Positions 56,170 to 64,000 of a DNA stretch of 64,000 nt are shown here, piece by piece. The position numbers and the translations under genes are program-made. This DNA comes from Paraglaciecola mesophila KMM 241 (lineage in GTDB: Bacteria > Pseudomonadota > Gammaproteobacteria > Enterobacterales > Alteromonadaceae). The notes under the pieces were generated by a model that did no database searches, was not told where the DNA came from, and was given only the letters and a program-made list of their open reading frames with translations. Within the stretch, counting starts at the first letter, position 1; the number at the start of each line of letters is the position of its first letter. The stretch covers positions 27,763 through 91,762 of the forward strand of contig NZ_BAEP01000024.1 in NCBI RefSeq assembly GCF_000315015.1, in the 5' to 3' direction.

Positions 56170-58107
56170 ATGGATATAGAACGTGAATACAAGCGCTCAT
56201 TAGAGCGCATTTTAACAGGCTTAGATTTAAGCGGAATGTCCAAACGTGAACAGGCAGTGTTCATTGACCGTTTAAATGAACAATTTCCTCGGCTTTTCGC
56301 TTTATTGGTAGATATCTATGGTCAGCGGTATGATTTTTTTTACTACCTACAGCAGCTGGTTCAAACATTGGCAAACGGCTTCACTAAACGCTCAAACGTT
56401 CTTAAGCAAAAAGACAATGCTAGGTTGGCTGCCCCTCATTGGTATCAAGATGAAAACATGTTGGGCATGGCGTGCTACGTGGATTTATTCGCCGGTGATT
56501 TAAAGGGCTTACAGCAGCGCATTCCTTACTTAGTCGAAACCGGCATAACCTATTTACACCTGATGCCGCTTTATGATTCGCCTAAAGGAGACAGTGACGG
56601 TGGCTATGCGGTCTCTGATTATCGCAAAGTAAATGACACGCTCGGTACCAATAAAGATCTGGAAGAATTATCAAAAGCACTCGCTGAAGCAGGCATTAGC
56701 TTGGTACTTGATTTTGTGTTCAACCATACATCAGATGAACACCCTTGGGCGCTGGCTGCCAAAGCCGGTGATCAAAAGTATCAAGAGTTTTACTACATGT
56801 TTGATGACAAACACGTGCCTGACGAATACGAAAAGCATCTCAGAGAAATCTTTCCTCAAGTGCGTCGTGGTAACTTCAGCTGGGATAGCGATAGCAATAA
56901 ATGGGTTTGGACCACCTTTAATAATTTCCAGTGGGATCTAAATTACACCAATCCAGCTGTGTTCAATGCCATCACAGATGAGATGCTCTATTTAGCGAAT
57001 CTGGGATGCGAAGCGCTGCGCTTAGACGCTCTGGCATTTATATGGAAAGAAATGGGCACAAATTGCGAAAACCAAGCTAAAGCTCACAGTTTGATTCAAG
57101 CATTTAACAGTTGCTTGCAGATTGCTGCGCCTGCTGTGGTGTTTAAATCTGAAGCCATTGTGCACCCTGATGAAGTGTTAAAATACATTGACAAACAAGA
57201 GTGTCAACTGTCTTACAATCCACTGTTGATGGCACTAATTTGGAATACTCTGGCCACCAGAGATACTCATTTATTGACTGAGTCCATGCAGAAAAGCTTT
57301 GAGATATCGCCTGATTGCGCTTGGGTAAATTATGTACGCTGCCACGATGATATCGGTTGGACCTTCGATGATGCAGTAGCAGGACAACAAGGGGTGAATG
57401 GTTATGATCATCGTCGTTTTCTTAACCAATTCTATACAGGTCGCTTCGAGGGCTCGTTTGCCACTGGCGTTGCATTCGGTGAAAACCCAAGTAACGGAGA
57501 TTGCCGTGTCTGCGGCTCTTTGGCTTCGTTAGCAGGCTTAGAGCAAGGTATTGAGCAAAATAATGCAACATTGATCGAGCACGCCGTGGCGCGAATTTTA
57601 ATGGTTCACAGCATCATTTTAAGTATCGGTGGTATTCCGTTGATTTATTCTGGTGATGAATTGGCCCTGCTTAATGATTACAGCTACGAACAAGACGACA
57701 GTAAAAAACACGATGAACGTTGGGTGCAAAGGATCCCAGTAAGAGATGCCGACATACAAGCCAGTAAGAAAAAAGATACACCACAAAATCGTGTGGCAAC
57801 TGGTTTACAAACCCTTATCGGTCTGCGCAAGCAATACAACGTTTTTGGTCAAGCAAGCACCCGGATTATCAACTCCCACCAAAACGCATTATTTGCTTAT
57901 CAGCGCACGGCAAAAGATGGCACGGCTTTGTTGGCCATTTGTAATTTTAGTGAACATAAACAAAAGGTATCAAGTGTTACGCTAGGTTTGGGCAATGGCG
58001 ATGTGTGGCAAGATTTGCTGTCCCCTGTACGGGTTTCTCCCGCTCCTCAAGAACTTGAGCTCGCACCCTATCAGGTGATGTGGTTACTCAATTCGCAACC
58101 CGTGTAG
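56170..58107 (+). CDS. Amylosucrase-type GH13 enzyme (sucrose-acting, SuxB-like)
   Basis: A 645-residue (beta/alpha)8 glycosidase of the GH13 amylosucrase subgroup. It has the helical N-domain of about 90 residues, then the barrel: DFVFNHTSDEH, the nucleophile Asp in LRLDALAFIWK, the acid/base Glu in FKSEAIVHP, and the transition-state Asp in RCHDDIGW. These are the hallmarks of enzymes that cut sucrose, either to build glucan (amylosucrase) or to hydrolyse it. Which one applies cannot be decided here. There is no signal peptide. AGGTGAG precedes the ATG. A 9-bp hairpin overlaps the stop codon. Confidence 0.9.
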   Translation: MDIEREYKRSLERILTGLDLSGMSKREQAVFIDRLNEQFPRLFALLVDIYGQRYDFFYYLQQLVQTLANGFTKRSNVLKQKDNARLAAPHWYQDENMLGMACYVDLFAGDLKGLQQRIPYLVETGITYLHLMPLYDSPKGDSDGGYAVSDYRKVNDTLGTNKDLEELSKALAEAGISLVLDFVFNHTSDEHPWALAAKAGDQKYQEFYYMFDDKHVPDEYEKHLREIFPQVRRGNFSWDSDSNKWVWTTFNNFQWDLNYTNPAVFNAITDEMLYLANLGCEALRLDALAFIWKEMGTNCENQAKAHSLIQAFNSCLQIAAPAVVFKSEAIVHPDEVLKYIDKQECQLSYNPLLMALIWNTLATRDTHLLTESMQKSFEISPDCAWVNYVRCHDDIGWTFDDAVAGQQGVNGYDHRRFLNQFYTGRFEGSFATGVAFGENPSNGDCRVCGSLASLAGLEQGIEQNNATLIEHAVARILMVHSIILSIGGIPLIYSGDELALLNDYSYEQDDSKKHDERWVQRIPVRDADIQASKKKDTPQNRVATGLQTLIGLRKQYNVFGQASTRIINSHQNALFAYQRTAKDGTALLAICNFSEHKQKVSSVTLGLGNGDVWQDLLSPVRVSPAPQELELAPYQVMWLLNSQPV

Positions 58108-58117
58108 GGGGTTGCGA
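58093..58117 (+). terminator. Hairpin over the amylosucrase stop codon
   Basis: TCGCAACCC pairs with GGGTTGCGA across the TAG stop. It is not followed by a long T run. Confidence 0.45.
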
Positions 58118-58221
58118 GTTTAGGGCGCGAATTTAAGTTAGCGGGTTTAAGGCTGCCGGTTGAGCTGTGAGCTGTGAGTTGCGAGCTAATAGCTGTGAGT
58201 GTTGAGACACATTCTAGCTAA

Positions 58222-59211
58222 CTAGCCACAACTGGCTCTAATCACCAGTCGAGTATCGAGTATCACACTGTCTTTAGACTCATTTTTCAGCAGTAGCCGG
58301 GTAGCCACTCGGCCTTTCTCTGAGCTTTGCTGACACACAGTCGTTAACCCTGGTGAGCTGCGCTGCGCCTCTGGGATATCGTCAAACCCTGTCACTTTTA
58401 CCTGCTGTGGAATAGCAATATTCAGCTTGTTCGCCACTCTCAGTACACTGAGCGCAATCACATCACTCATGCATAAAATCACCTCAGGCAAAGGGTTGAG
58501 AGTCAAAGCCTCTTTGGCCGCTATTTCTGCCATTTCTGGGGCATTAAGCGGTATATGCCAAACGTGACTGGGTGAGATAGCCAATTGCTGCTCTTCAAAC
58601 GCACGCAAATATCCTTTTAATCGACTACGAGATATTTCTTTTGACTCAACACTCATATCTTGTGCTGTGAGTCGGCAGATACGTTGCGAGTCGACCAAAC
58701 GCAAGCCTAACACAGCCGCATGCTTCGGCTTGTTAGCTAATGCGTGATTCGCAACGCTAAAAGCCCCCTCTTCATTGTTAATATTAACAGATTCGATATC
58801 GTGGGTTTCAAAGTCCACGGCAATAATTGGCTTACCTGTGCGACTGACTCGCTCAAAAATATTGCCGCTAGGGGCGCCGTAGAAAATAAAACCATCAGGC
58901 AGTGACTCAGCACTGCTTTGCTCTAGTTCGTCTGATGCACTTGAAAGCAATAACAGTTGTTTTTTATTTTCACCCAATACCTCAGCCACGCCTTGCAGAA
59001 ATTGACTGGCAACAGGATCCGAAAGGCTGTAGCTAATGGAATCCGCGAGTACCACTGCAACAACATCTGACGCCCCTTTACGTAACGAGCGGGCGGCAAA
59101 ATTCGGTCCGTGATACCCCAGCTCAGCTGATTCTCTTAAAATCCGCTCACGTAACTTGGCTGATAATTGATTAGGGCGATTAAACGCATTAGAAACCGTC
59201 GCCGTAGACAC
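58222..59211 (-). CDS. LacI-family transcriptional regulator (probable sucrose repressor)
   Basis: A LacI/GalR regulator with a periplasmic-binding-protein-like ligand domain. The listed start is the only standard codon in frame, a GTG at 59211, and gives 329 residues. It cuts the helix-turn-helix: the first helix (NLKQVSQQLGV) is encoded upstream, back to about 59268, before an in-frame TAA. No ATG, GTG or TTG occurs in that stretch, so a non-standard start or a sequence error is implied. The recognition helix STATVSNAFN and the hinge (AARSLRKGAS) are intact. The expected targets are the palindromes near 56022 and 56142. Confidence 0.82.
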   Translation of the reverse strand: MSTATVSNAFNRPNQLSAKLRERILRESAELGYHGPNFAARSLRKGASDVVAVVLADSISYSLSDPVASQFLQGVAEVLGENKKQLLLLSSASDELEQSSAESLPDGFIFYGAPSGNIFERVSRTGKPIIAVDFETHDIESVNINNEEGAFSVANHALANKPKHAAVLGLRLVDSQRICRLTAQDMSVESKEISRSRLKGYLRAFEEQQLAISPSHVWHIPLNAPEMAEIAAKEALTLNPLPEVILCMSDVIALSVLRVANKLNIAIPQQVKVTGFDDIPEAQRSSPGLTTVCQQSSEKGRVATRLLLKNESKDSVILDTRLVIRASCG

Positions 59212-59352
59212 CCCGAGCTGTTGAGATACTTGTTTTAAATTGAGTTTTTTATTGATAACTGTGACTTTCGATGGTCCTTAATTGCGCCATAAGTTAGCAC
59301 AAGTGGCAATGAAATCGCTAGCGTAAACCCGTGCCCGGCCAAGGTAAACGCC

Positions 59353-59372
59353 AGTGATAGTTAACTATCACT
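59353..59372. promoter_or_regulatory. Perfect 20-bp palindrome
   Basis: AGTGATAGTTAACTATCACT is fully symmetric. It lies between the divergent LacI and GST genes, 88 bases before the GST start, and does not resemble the two CG-centred sux palindromes. Confidence 0.55.
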
Positions 59373-59440
59373 AGTTGCATGTTGAGAAGCGTCTCAGGTT
59401 ATCTGATGATTAAGGGTAAACCACCACAGTGAGAACCAAG

Positions 59441-60103
59441 ATGCTTAAATTATATGGATTCGACGTCAGTAACTACTTCAATATGATCAAATTAGCCCTA
59501 GCCCATAAAGGGTTAGATTACGAAGTGGTTACCGTATACCCCAATCAAGAACCCGAATTTCTAGCTAAAAGCCCGATGGGCAAAGTCCCCGCTCTTGAAA
59601 CAGAAGACGGAATCATTGTTGAAACCAATATCATTTTGGAATATCTCGACGCTAAGTATCCTGATAAACCACTCTACCCAGTAGACCCCTTTGCTCAAGC
59701 CAGAGTGAAAGAGTTGGTCAAGTTTATGGAGCTGTATTTAGAGTTACCTGCCCGTCGCTGTCACCCTGAAGCTTTCTTTGGTGGCAAAGTTAGCGATGAA
59801 ACACGTAAAGAAGTGAAACGCGCCCTTTTCAGAGGCATGACAGGTTTAAACAGATTAGCTTCTTTCTCGCCTTATGTGGCAGGAGATCAATTTAGCGCTG
59901 CGGATATCATGTTCTTATACAGCGTTGACTTAGCCTCTGGTGTCGCTTACAAACTGTTCAACATTGATTTGTTTGATGGCTCACAGGGCGCCAAAAACCT
60001 GATGGCGATACTGAACGAATTACCTGAAGTGCAGAAAATTGCGGCGGACCGCAAAGCCGCAAATAAAGCGTTTGTGGAATATGTAACAAGTTTTCAAAAA
60101 TAA
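59441..60103 (+). CDS. Glutathione S-transferase family protein
   Basis: A 220-residue cytoplasmic protein. The N-terminal thioredoxin-fold domain shows FDVSNYFNMIKLALAHKG, SPMGKVPALE and the glutathione-contact ETNIILEYL; a helical C-domain follows with DQFSAADIMF. It would conjugate or reduce substrates with glutathione; the substrate is unknown. The ATG at 59441 is preferred over the GTG at 59429. A small hairpin (60120-60139) follows. Confidence 0.87.
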   Translation: MLKLYGFDVSNYFNMIKLALAHKGLDYEVVTVYPNQEPEFLAKSPMGKVPALETEDGIIVETNIILEYLDAKYPDKPLYPVDPFAQARVKELVKFMELYLELPARRCHPEAFFGGKVSDETRKEVKRALFRGMTGLNRLASFSPYVAGDQFSAADIMFLYSVDLASGVAYKLFNIDLFDGSQGAKNLMAILNELPEVQKIAADRKAANKAFVEYVTSFQK

Positions 60104-60119
60104 AGCGTGATAAACGGTA

Positions 60120-60139
60120 GGAAGATTACCCAATCTTCC
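60120..60139 (+). terminator. Weak terminator after the GST gene
   Basis: GGAAGATT pairs with AATCTTCC over a four-base loop, followed by TTT. Confidence 0.5.
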
Positions 60140-60172
60140 TTTACCATATAAGGCTTATATAGGAGTACTACG

Positions 60173-60367
60173 ATGAGCCTTACATCAAATGCCGAATTCA
60201 GCTGTCCATACTGCATGGAAATCAATGATATAGAAATTGATCAAGACAACGATGTTAATCAACAGCAAATCGTAGATTGTCAGGTATGTTGTAGCCCTAT
60301 AGAAATCCTCATTACCCAAGACAGTGATAACGACTTCATTATTCACGCCCGAACCGACAGCGAATAG
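60173..60367 (+). CDS. CPXCG-type cysteine-rich small protein
   Basis: A 64-residue acidic protein with CPYC near residue 11 and a second CxxCC pair near 37, the arrangement of the CPXCG zinc-binding family. Function unknown. AGGAG precedes the ATG. It probably heads an operon with the next two genes. Confidence 0.85.
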   Translation: MSLTSNAEFSCPYCMEINDIEIDQDNDVNQQQIVDCQVCCSPIEILITQDSDNDFIIHARTDSE

Positions 60368-60393
60368 CCTGTTTTTTGATACGGAGTTCTACT

Positions 60394-60750
60394 TTGATTG
60401 ATATTTTCCATGCGTCAGACTCTTTACGACGTAAATTACACACCATCGACAATGAGCGCGACCTCATGCAGCTTGTCATTAAAAACCTGAGCCAGTATAG
60501 ATTTGCTACTCGTGTTGAGCATAGCGAGTTAGACATCGCGTTTGCTGCATCCGGTGGGCCTAGCCATTTCGCCAATGGTGACGCCGCGGATGTTGCCTGC
60601 ACACCTGCTGTTAGCCGTCCCACACAATTCAATGACATTTTACTTGAGCGTCAAACAGGGTATATCAACCTTTCAACTCCAGCGGGTTTTATTCCTTTAG
60701 TTGACGCAGTAGAGCGTAATGGCTTCTTGCATAAAAAACTACTTAGCTAG
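60394..60750 (+). CDS. Hypothetical protein, TTG start
   Basis: A protein of about 118 residues with no recognised domain. I choose the TTG at 60394 because GGAG lies seven bases before it; another TTG at 60376 has none. The next gene may overlap its end. Function unknown. Confidence 0.6.
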   Translation: MIDIFHASDSLRRKLHTIDNERDLMQLVIKNLSQYRFATRVEHSELDIAFAASGGPSHFANGDAADVACTPAVSRPTQFNDILLERQTGYINLSTPAGFIPLVDAVERNGFLHKKLLS

Positions 60751-61762
60751 GAAGTTTACTACGCCCTCACGTAAAAGCGGTTTAGCGAACCGCTTTGTGA
60801 TTAGGCATGTAAAACGCCGGTTGGCCTTTTTCATGTGGACAACTGTTTTATCTGTCAGCCCTATTCACTTTGCCCACAGCGAGCAAATAAGCTTTAGCAA
60901 AAACATCCTCCAGAGCGATATCCAATTAAGCTATAAATGGCGCGATAAGGACCAAGAGAAACATCGGTTTTCGTTCACTTTACCTTTAGACGACGTCAAC
61001 ACAGCGCATCACAAACGCTTTGTACCTGAGCAAGTTACCCGCTATCAGCAAATTGCCATGCTAAAAGAGCGCAACAAAATCGACGCCAAAGAAGCACGTA
61101 TTGAGATAAAACGCATAGGGAAAACGCTGCAGATCAGTGTGAAAAGTCGCTCTGAAGAATCGGCAAAAAAGTATCAAAAACAATTGCTGCAAGCTAAAGA
61201 TGATGCATTCGAGCAATATTTAAAGGATCACTACTATGCACGGTTTAGTGATTACCTTAGTCAAGAAGGCATCAAACCCGACCATTTGCGTTACATCAAG
61301 GAAAACCAGAAAGTACTAAAGCCATTTGCCGAAGCTATGTATGGTGAAGCCTCTGAACGCGGAGACATGCGGGCGTTTTTGAATTTACTGTTAGGTTGGT
61401 TACAGAGTATTCCCTATGATGATTTAGAAAGCCGCGTTTCTTCCAATGGCGCCGGGTTCTCGCCCCCGTTAACGTTATTAAGCAATAACCGTGGCGACTG
61501 CGACAGTAAATCTGTGCTGATGGCGAGTGTTATTCGTGCGCTGTTCCCGGACATCGAGTTAGTTATGCTGTATTTACCCAACCATGCGTTATTAGGCATA
61601 GGCGTACCCGCTAAAAAGGATGAAAGAAGCATGCAAATAAACGGTGAAGCATATTTATTAATGGAGCCAACGGGCCCAGCGCTATTTCCGTTAAATGAAA
61701 CTGCACTGAGTAGCCAGCGCTTTCTCGATACCGGTATGTATAGTTATGAAGTCATTCCTTAG
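60719..61762 (+). CDS. Exported transglutaminase-like protein
   Basis: Up to 347 residues. The signal segment (RLAFFMWTTVLSVSPIHFAHS) is better placed if translation starts at the GTG at 60797; the ATG at 60719 would add 26 residues before it and overlap the previous gene. The C-terminal part holds a transglutaminase/cysteine-protease-like core: NNRGDCDSKSVLMASV with Cys, LPNHALLGIGV with His, and EPTGP. It is probably periplasmic. The substrate is unknown. Confidence 0.7.
   Translation: MASCIKNYLARKFTTPSRKSGLANRFVIRHVKRRLAFFMWTTVLSVSPIHFAHSEQISFSKNILQSDIQLSYKWRDKDQEKHRFSFTLPLDDVNTAHHKRFVPEQVTRYQQIAMLKERNKIDAKEARIEIKRIGKTLQISVKSRSEESAKKYQKQLLQAKDDAFEQYLKDHYYARFSDYLSQEGIKPDHLRYIKENQKVLKPFAEAMYGEASERGDMRAFLNLLLGWLQSIPYDDLESRVSSNGAGFSPPLTLLSNNRGDCDSKSVLMASVIRALFPDIELVMLYLPNHALLGIGVPAKKDERSMQINGEAYLLMEPTGPALFPLNETALSSQRFLDTGMYSYEVIP
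60775..60797. other. Hairpin AAAGCGGTT...AACCGCTTT at the gene overlap
   Basis: A 9-bp stem with a five-base loop lies just before the alternative GTG start of the transglutaminase-like gene. It may affect translation start or end the upstream transcript. Confidence 0.45.
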
Positions 61763-61898
61763 GATTATGCTGGCGCTAATACGACAAATCCTGTTGTTTA
61801 AATGAATAATCTAACATTTGATAATTGCCATGTGTTTAGCTGCACCTTTGGGTTATATCTAATCTGCATCACTATATTAATAATATGAGTAAGCCTTT

Positions 61899-62567
61899 AT
61901 GACGCCATACGATATCGCTCTTTTGATCCATATTTTACTTTTTTGCTACTGGCTGGGCGGTGACGTCGGGGTTTTTTACTCGAGTCAATTTGTAGTAGAC
62001 AGCAAACTCAGCAGAGAAACCCGCTTAACCGCCGCTAAAATCATGCTTGGTTGCGATTTAGTCCCAAAAATATGTATGAGTTTGATGCTCACAGTGGGGG
62101 GCATACTTGCCCATTACTTAGGCATTGAGCACTCACTTTGGCAGTTAATAGGAATTATTTTGCTTGGACCCATTTGGCTCACTATGGTGCTGGTGCTGCA
62201 CTACAAGCACAACGCCAGCTACATCCCATTGTTGACCAAAGTGGATTACTTGTTCCGCTGGGCGGTCATTGCTGGGCTAATCGCCTCAAGCATATATGCC
62301 TATAACACTGGACGGTTAGCTGACAATCCTTGGATAATCATTAAGTTACTGGGGTTCGCGTTCTTAATTTTTTGCGGGCTAATGATCCGTATCAATCTAA
62401 AAGAGTTCTCAATCACTTACGCCAAAATGTTGCAAGACTCACACGATGACGCAGACAACCTACAAATGGTCCGCAGCCTTAAAAAAGTAAAACCTTGGGT
62501 AGTGTTAATATGGTTTGTGCTGATATTTGAAGCTTATGTAGGGATCGCTAAACCGCTAATGAGCTAG
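61899..62567 (+). CDS. Membrane protein of unknown function
   Basis: A 222-residue inner-membrane protein with about six helices. The first helix contains His and a WLGGDVG motif (LIHILLFCYWLGGDVG), which recalls CopD-like or other heme/copper membrane proteins. That link is weak. It lies between the transglutaminase-like gene and a terminator shared with phoH. Confidence 0.7.
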   Translation: MTPYDIALLIHILLFCYWLGGDVGVFYSSQFVVDSKLSRETRLTAAKIMLGCDLVPKICMSLMLTVGGILAHYLGIEHSLWQLIGIILLGPIWLTMVLVLHYKHNASYIPLLTKVDYLFRWAVIAGLIASSIYAYNTGRLADNPWIIIKLLGFAFLIFCGLMIRINLKEFSITYAKMLQDSHDDADNLQMVRSLKKVKPWVVLIWFVLIFEAYVGIAKPLMS

Positions 62568-62578
62568 TTGCGAATAAA

Positions 62579-62604
62579 AAAACCGCCGATTGACTGGCGG
62601 TTTT
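62579..62604. terminator. Bidirectional rho-independent terminator
   Basis: AAAACCGCC pairs with GGCGGTTTT over an eight-base loop, with T runs on both sides. It serves the membrane-protein gene and the convergent phoH. Confidence 0.88.
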
Positions 62605-62627
62605 GCTTGTTCAGTAACTGAGATTTT

Positions 62628-62890
62628 CTAAAGCTGCTCTTCTGCGAACTCTGCTAAGCGACTACGTACCACACCATCTAAGTTAATCGTGGCGCTACCT
62701 GAGAAGTTTTTAAACTTCTCAACTATGTAGGTCAAACCAGAGGTGACCGCACTTAAATAGTTGCTGTCTATTTGCGCTAAGTTACCGCTACAAATTAACT
62801 TAGTACCTTCTCCACAACGGGTAATTATGGTTTTAAGTTGTGAGGCCGTTAAGTTTTGCGATTCATCTAAAATCACCCCCGAAGTGATAC
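62628..62890 (-). pseudogene. 3' fragment of a phoH (YlaK-type) ATPase gene
   Basis: Only the last 85 or so codons remain: VILDESQNLT (Walker B), KTIITRCGEGTKLICSGNLAQID and a C-terminal GLTYIVEKFK segment, which are the end of the PIN-PhoH ATPase. The frame runs into a stop at 62895-62897 just before the Walker B part, and the P-loop and PIN domain are absent. The 5' portion presumably lies beyond the far end of the inserted element. GTG at 62876 is not a true start. Confidence 0.85.
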
Positions 62891-64000
62891 CATACTATCA
62901 TACCCTAAAGAAACTTGATTAAAAAAGTTTTTACAAATAAGATATTCTTAGAGGTGAATTAATATGGTAGTACGAACAAAATCTAAAATAATAAAAACAG
63001 CGGTCAATTTGGGGAAAGGAATGTCTTTTCACCAAGATCAATCTGGGCAACCTATTAAAACTGAAGAGGGCATCAGAACTCATTCATTCCGTAATGATAA
63101 AGTAGAGCCTAATTTCTCTCTACTTTATCACCCAGATCGTATTACCGAATGCCAAGAAATGAACCTGTTCTTAATGCACCGATTCGAAGGTCATTTCAGT
63201 CTTAGGAAGAACATAAAAGAGAGCGAAGCTTTCAGTGATGCTTACTATGCAAGTCAACCGGGAAAACAGTTAGACGTAAAAACTGTTCATAGTATAGCTA
63301 AGCATTTAAAAGCCTTTTTAGACTGGTTAGTCAAAGATGGAGCTTCTTACTTTGAAGTCATAGCGGCTCCGTTATCTAGACAATCCGTAGACGATGATAT
63401 TTCACAATTGCCTGTTTGGCGCTACCACAAATACTTATGTGATCGAGTAGCCACTAATGATAAAACCAAACGGCTAAGTTACAACACGGCTCAAGAGCGA
63501 ATAAGAGCTGTAAAAACATTTTATATTTGGAGTCATAAGCGAGGCGCTATAGATAGCCTTCCTTTTTCACTTGAATATAAGCAAGTACGTATAAAGTCCA
63601 AAGCTAAGCCTAGTGAAAGCTCGTTGTTTCAATTACCAACTAGCACAACACGTTCAGGTGGTTTATGGGAATGGGTCAGTAACCTGAGCATTCCTAAAAC
63701 AATAAAACAAAAAGAAGATTCACCTGACAAAGAGCTTCAACCATACTCACCGCAAGAACTTAAACAGCTATTAAAGACAATTACTGCACAAAGGAATTCA
63801 TACAAAATCTACTTACAGTGTGCGCTGTTGGGTGGATTACGTTCCTTTGAGGTCTCTGCAATTGACCAGAGTGATATTTTTGATCCAGACAAAATAGAAA
63901 ACAAAAAACGCATCCCGAAATTAAACATTGTTCGCAAGGGGCATAAACCTGTAAGACTGACAATAGCCAGAGTATTGATGAAGCTTTTATATCTTCACAT
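62880..64000. mobile_element. Left end of an integrative element inserted in phoH (runs off window)
   Basis: The phoH sequence stops at about 62880-62890 and a tyrosine-recombinase gene starts 75-85 bases further on, pointing into the element. A short inverted pair TGATA-N6-TATCA at 62885-62900 could be part of the attachment core. The sequence looks more AT-rich than its surroundings by eye. The right end and cargo are outside the window. Confidence 0.78.
62964..64000 (+). CDS. Tyrosine recombinase/integrase (3' end missing)
   Basis: The frame opens at the ATG at 62964 (GAGGTG seven bases upstream) and stays open for 345 codons to the window edge. The first 250 residues are an N-terminal core-binding region with SAM-like helices (DVKTVHSIAKHLKAFLDWL). 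The catalytic domain begins near 255 with YSPQELKQLL. GGLRSFEVSAID supplies the first active-site Arg, and VRKGHKPVRL the beta-hairpin Lys. The remaining His-Arg-Tyr residues lie past the edge. It belongs to large (over 450-residue) island integrases that target protein genes. Confidence 0.85.
   Translation, partial: MVVRTKSKIIKTAVNLGKGMSFHQDQSGQPIKTEEGIRTHSFRNDKVEPNFSLLYHPDRITECQEMNLFLMHRFEGHFSLRKNIKESEAFSDAYYASQPGKQLDVKTVHSIAKHLKAFLDWLVKDGASYFEVIAAPLSRQSVDDDISQLPVWRYHKYLCDRVATNDKTKRLSYNTAQERIRAVKTFYIWSHKRGAIDSLPFSLEYKQVRIKSKAKPSESSLFQLPTSTTRSGGLWEWVSNLSIPKTIKQKEDSPDKELQPYSPQELKQLLKTITAQRNSYKIYLQCALLGGLRSFEVSAIDQSDIFDPDKIENKKRIPKLNIVRKGHKPVRLTIARVLMKLLYLH

Noticed and set aside
62628..62876. 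82-residue ORF as an intact small gene
   Set aside because: Its sequence is plainly the C-terminal end of PhoH from Walker B onward, so it is a fragment.

Overview
The window looks like chromosome of a marine gammaproteobacterium of the Alteromonadaceae type (Paraglaciecola, Glaciecola or Alteromonas relatives). I infer this from gene content, not from a search. It carries three large TonB-dependent receptors, a FabY-type ketosynthase, a DUF3010 protein, YdcH, CPXCG and cytochrome b562 small proteins, an RND pump, and a sucrose locus laid out like the Xanthomonas sux genes. I see no rRNA, tRNA or CRISPR array.

Layout. 1-3344: the end of an ABC-2 permease (DUF3526) followed by a siderophore-type TonB receptor. 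3493-8065: an M24 peptidase, a GlxA-like AraC regulator, and divergent fabY. 8271-11860: an SGNH hydrolase, a lipoprotein, a small protein and an ACAD11-like acyl-CoA dehydrogenase. 12660-15386: a cold-shock protein with a long leader next to RNase R. 15451-18623: small envelope and heme proteins (YjdF-like, a CxxCH lipoprotein, YdcH, an LEA/WHy lipoprotein, cytochrome b562, a zinc ribbon). 18729-29939: dGTPase, a glycosyltransferase-like protein, a TonB receptor, a 23-repeat TPR protein and a metallophosphoesterase lipoprotein. 30373-36202: an RND tripartite efflux operon.

36603-39974 holds an unusual pair. A Wzz/GumC-like chain-length protein is fused to a degenerate tyrosine-recombinase-like domain, and a 5'-truncated DUF4105 gene follows in the same frame. 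40336-45211 is a run of minus-strand genes: a Tat-type D-amino-acid-oxidase relative whose segments appear circularly permuted, a lipase-like hydrolase, an acyl-CoA synthetase and an enoyl-CoA hydratase/isomerase. 45468-51388 is a 5-oxoprolinase with a winged-helix regulator, divergent from an Nramp-fold transporter that has lost the usual metal ligands. A long palindrome lies between them.

52063-59211 is a sucrose-utilisation locus: MFS transporter, TonB receptor, amylosucrase-type GH13 enzyme and LacI regulator. Two similar CG-centred palindromes sit in the divergent promoter region. 59441-62567 holds a GST, a CPXCG protein, a transglutaminase-like exported protein and a membrane protein.

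From about 62880 to the right edge a mobile element begins. The 3' end of a phoH (YlaK-type) gene is cut off just before Walker B, and a tyrosine-recombinase gene (62964 onward, unfinished) starts beside the break. Whatever cargo this island carries lies beyond the window.
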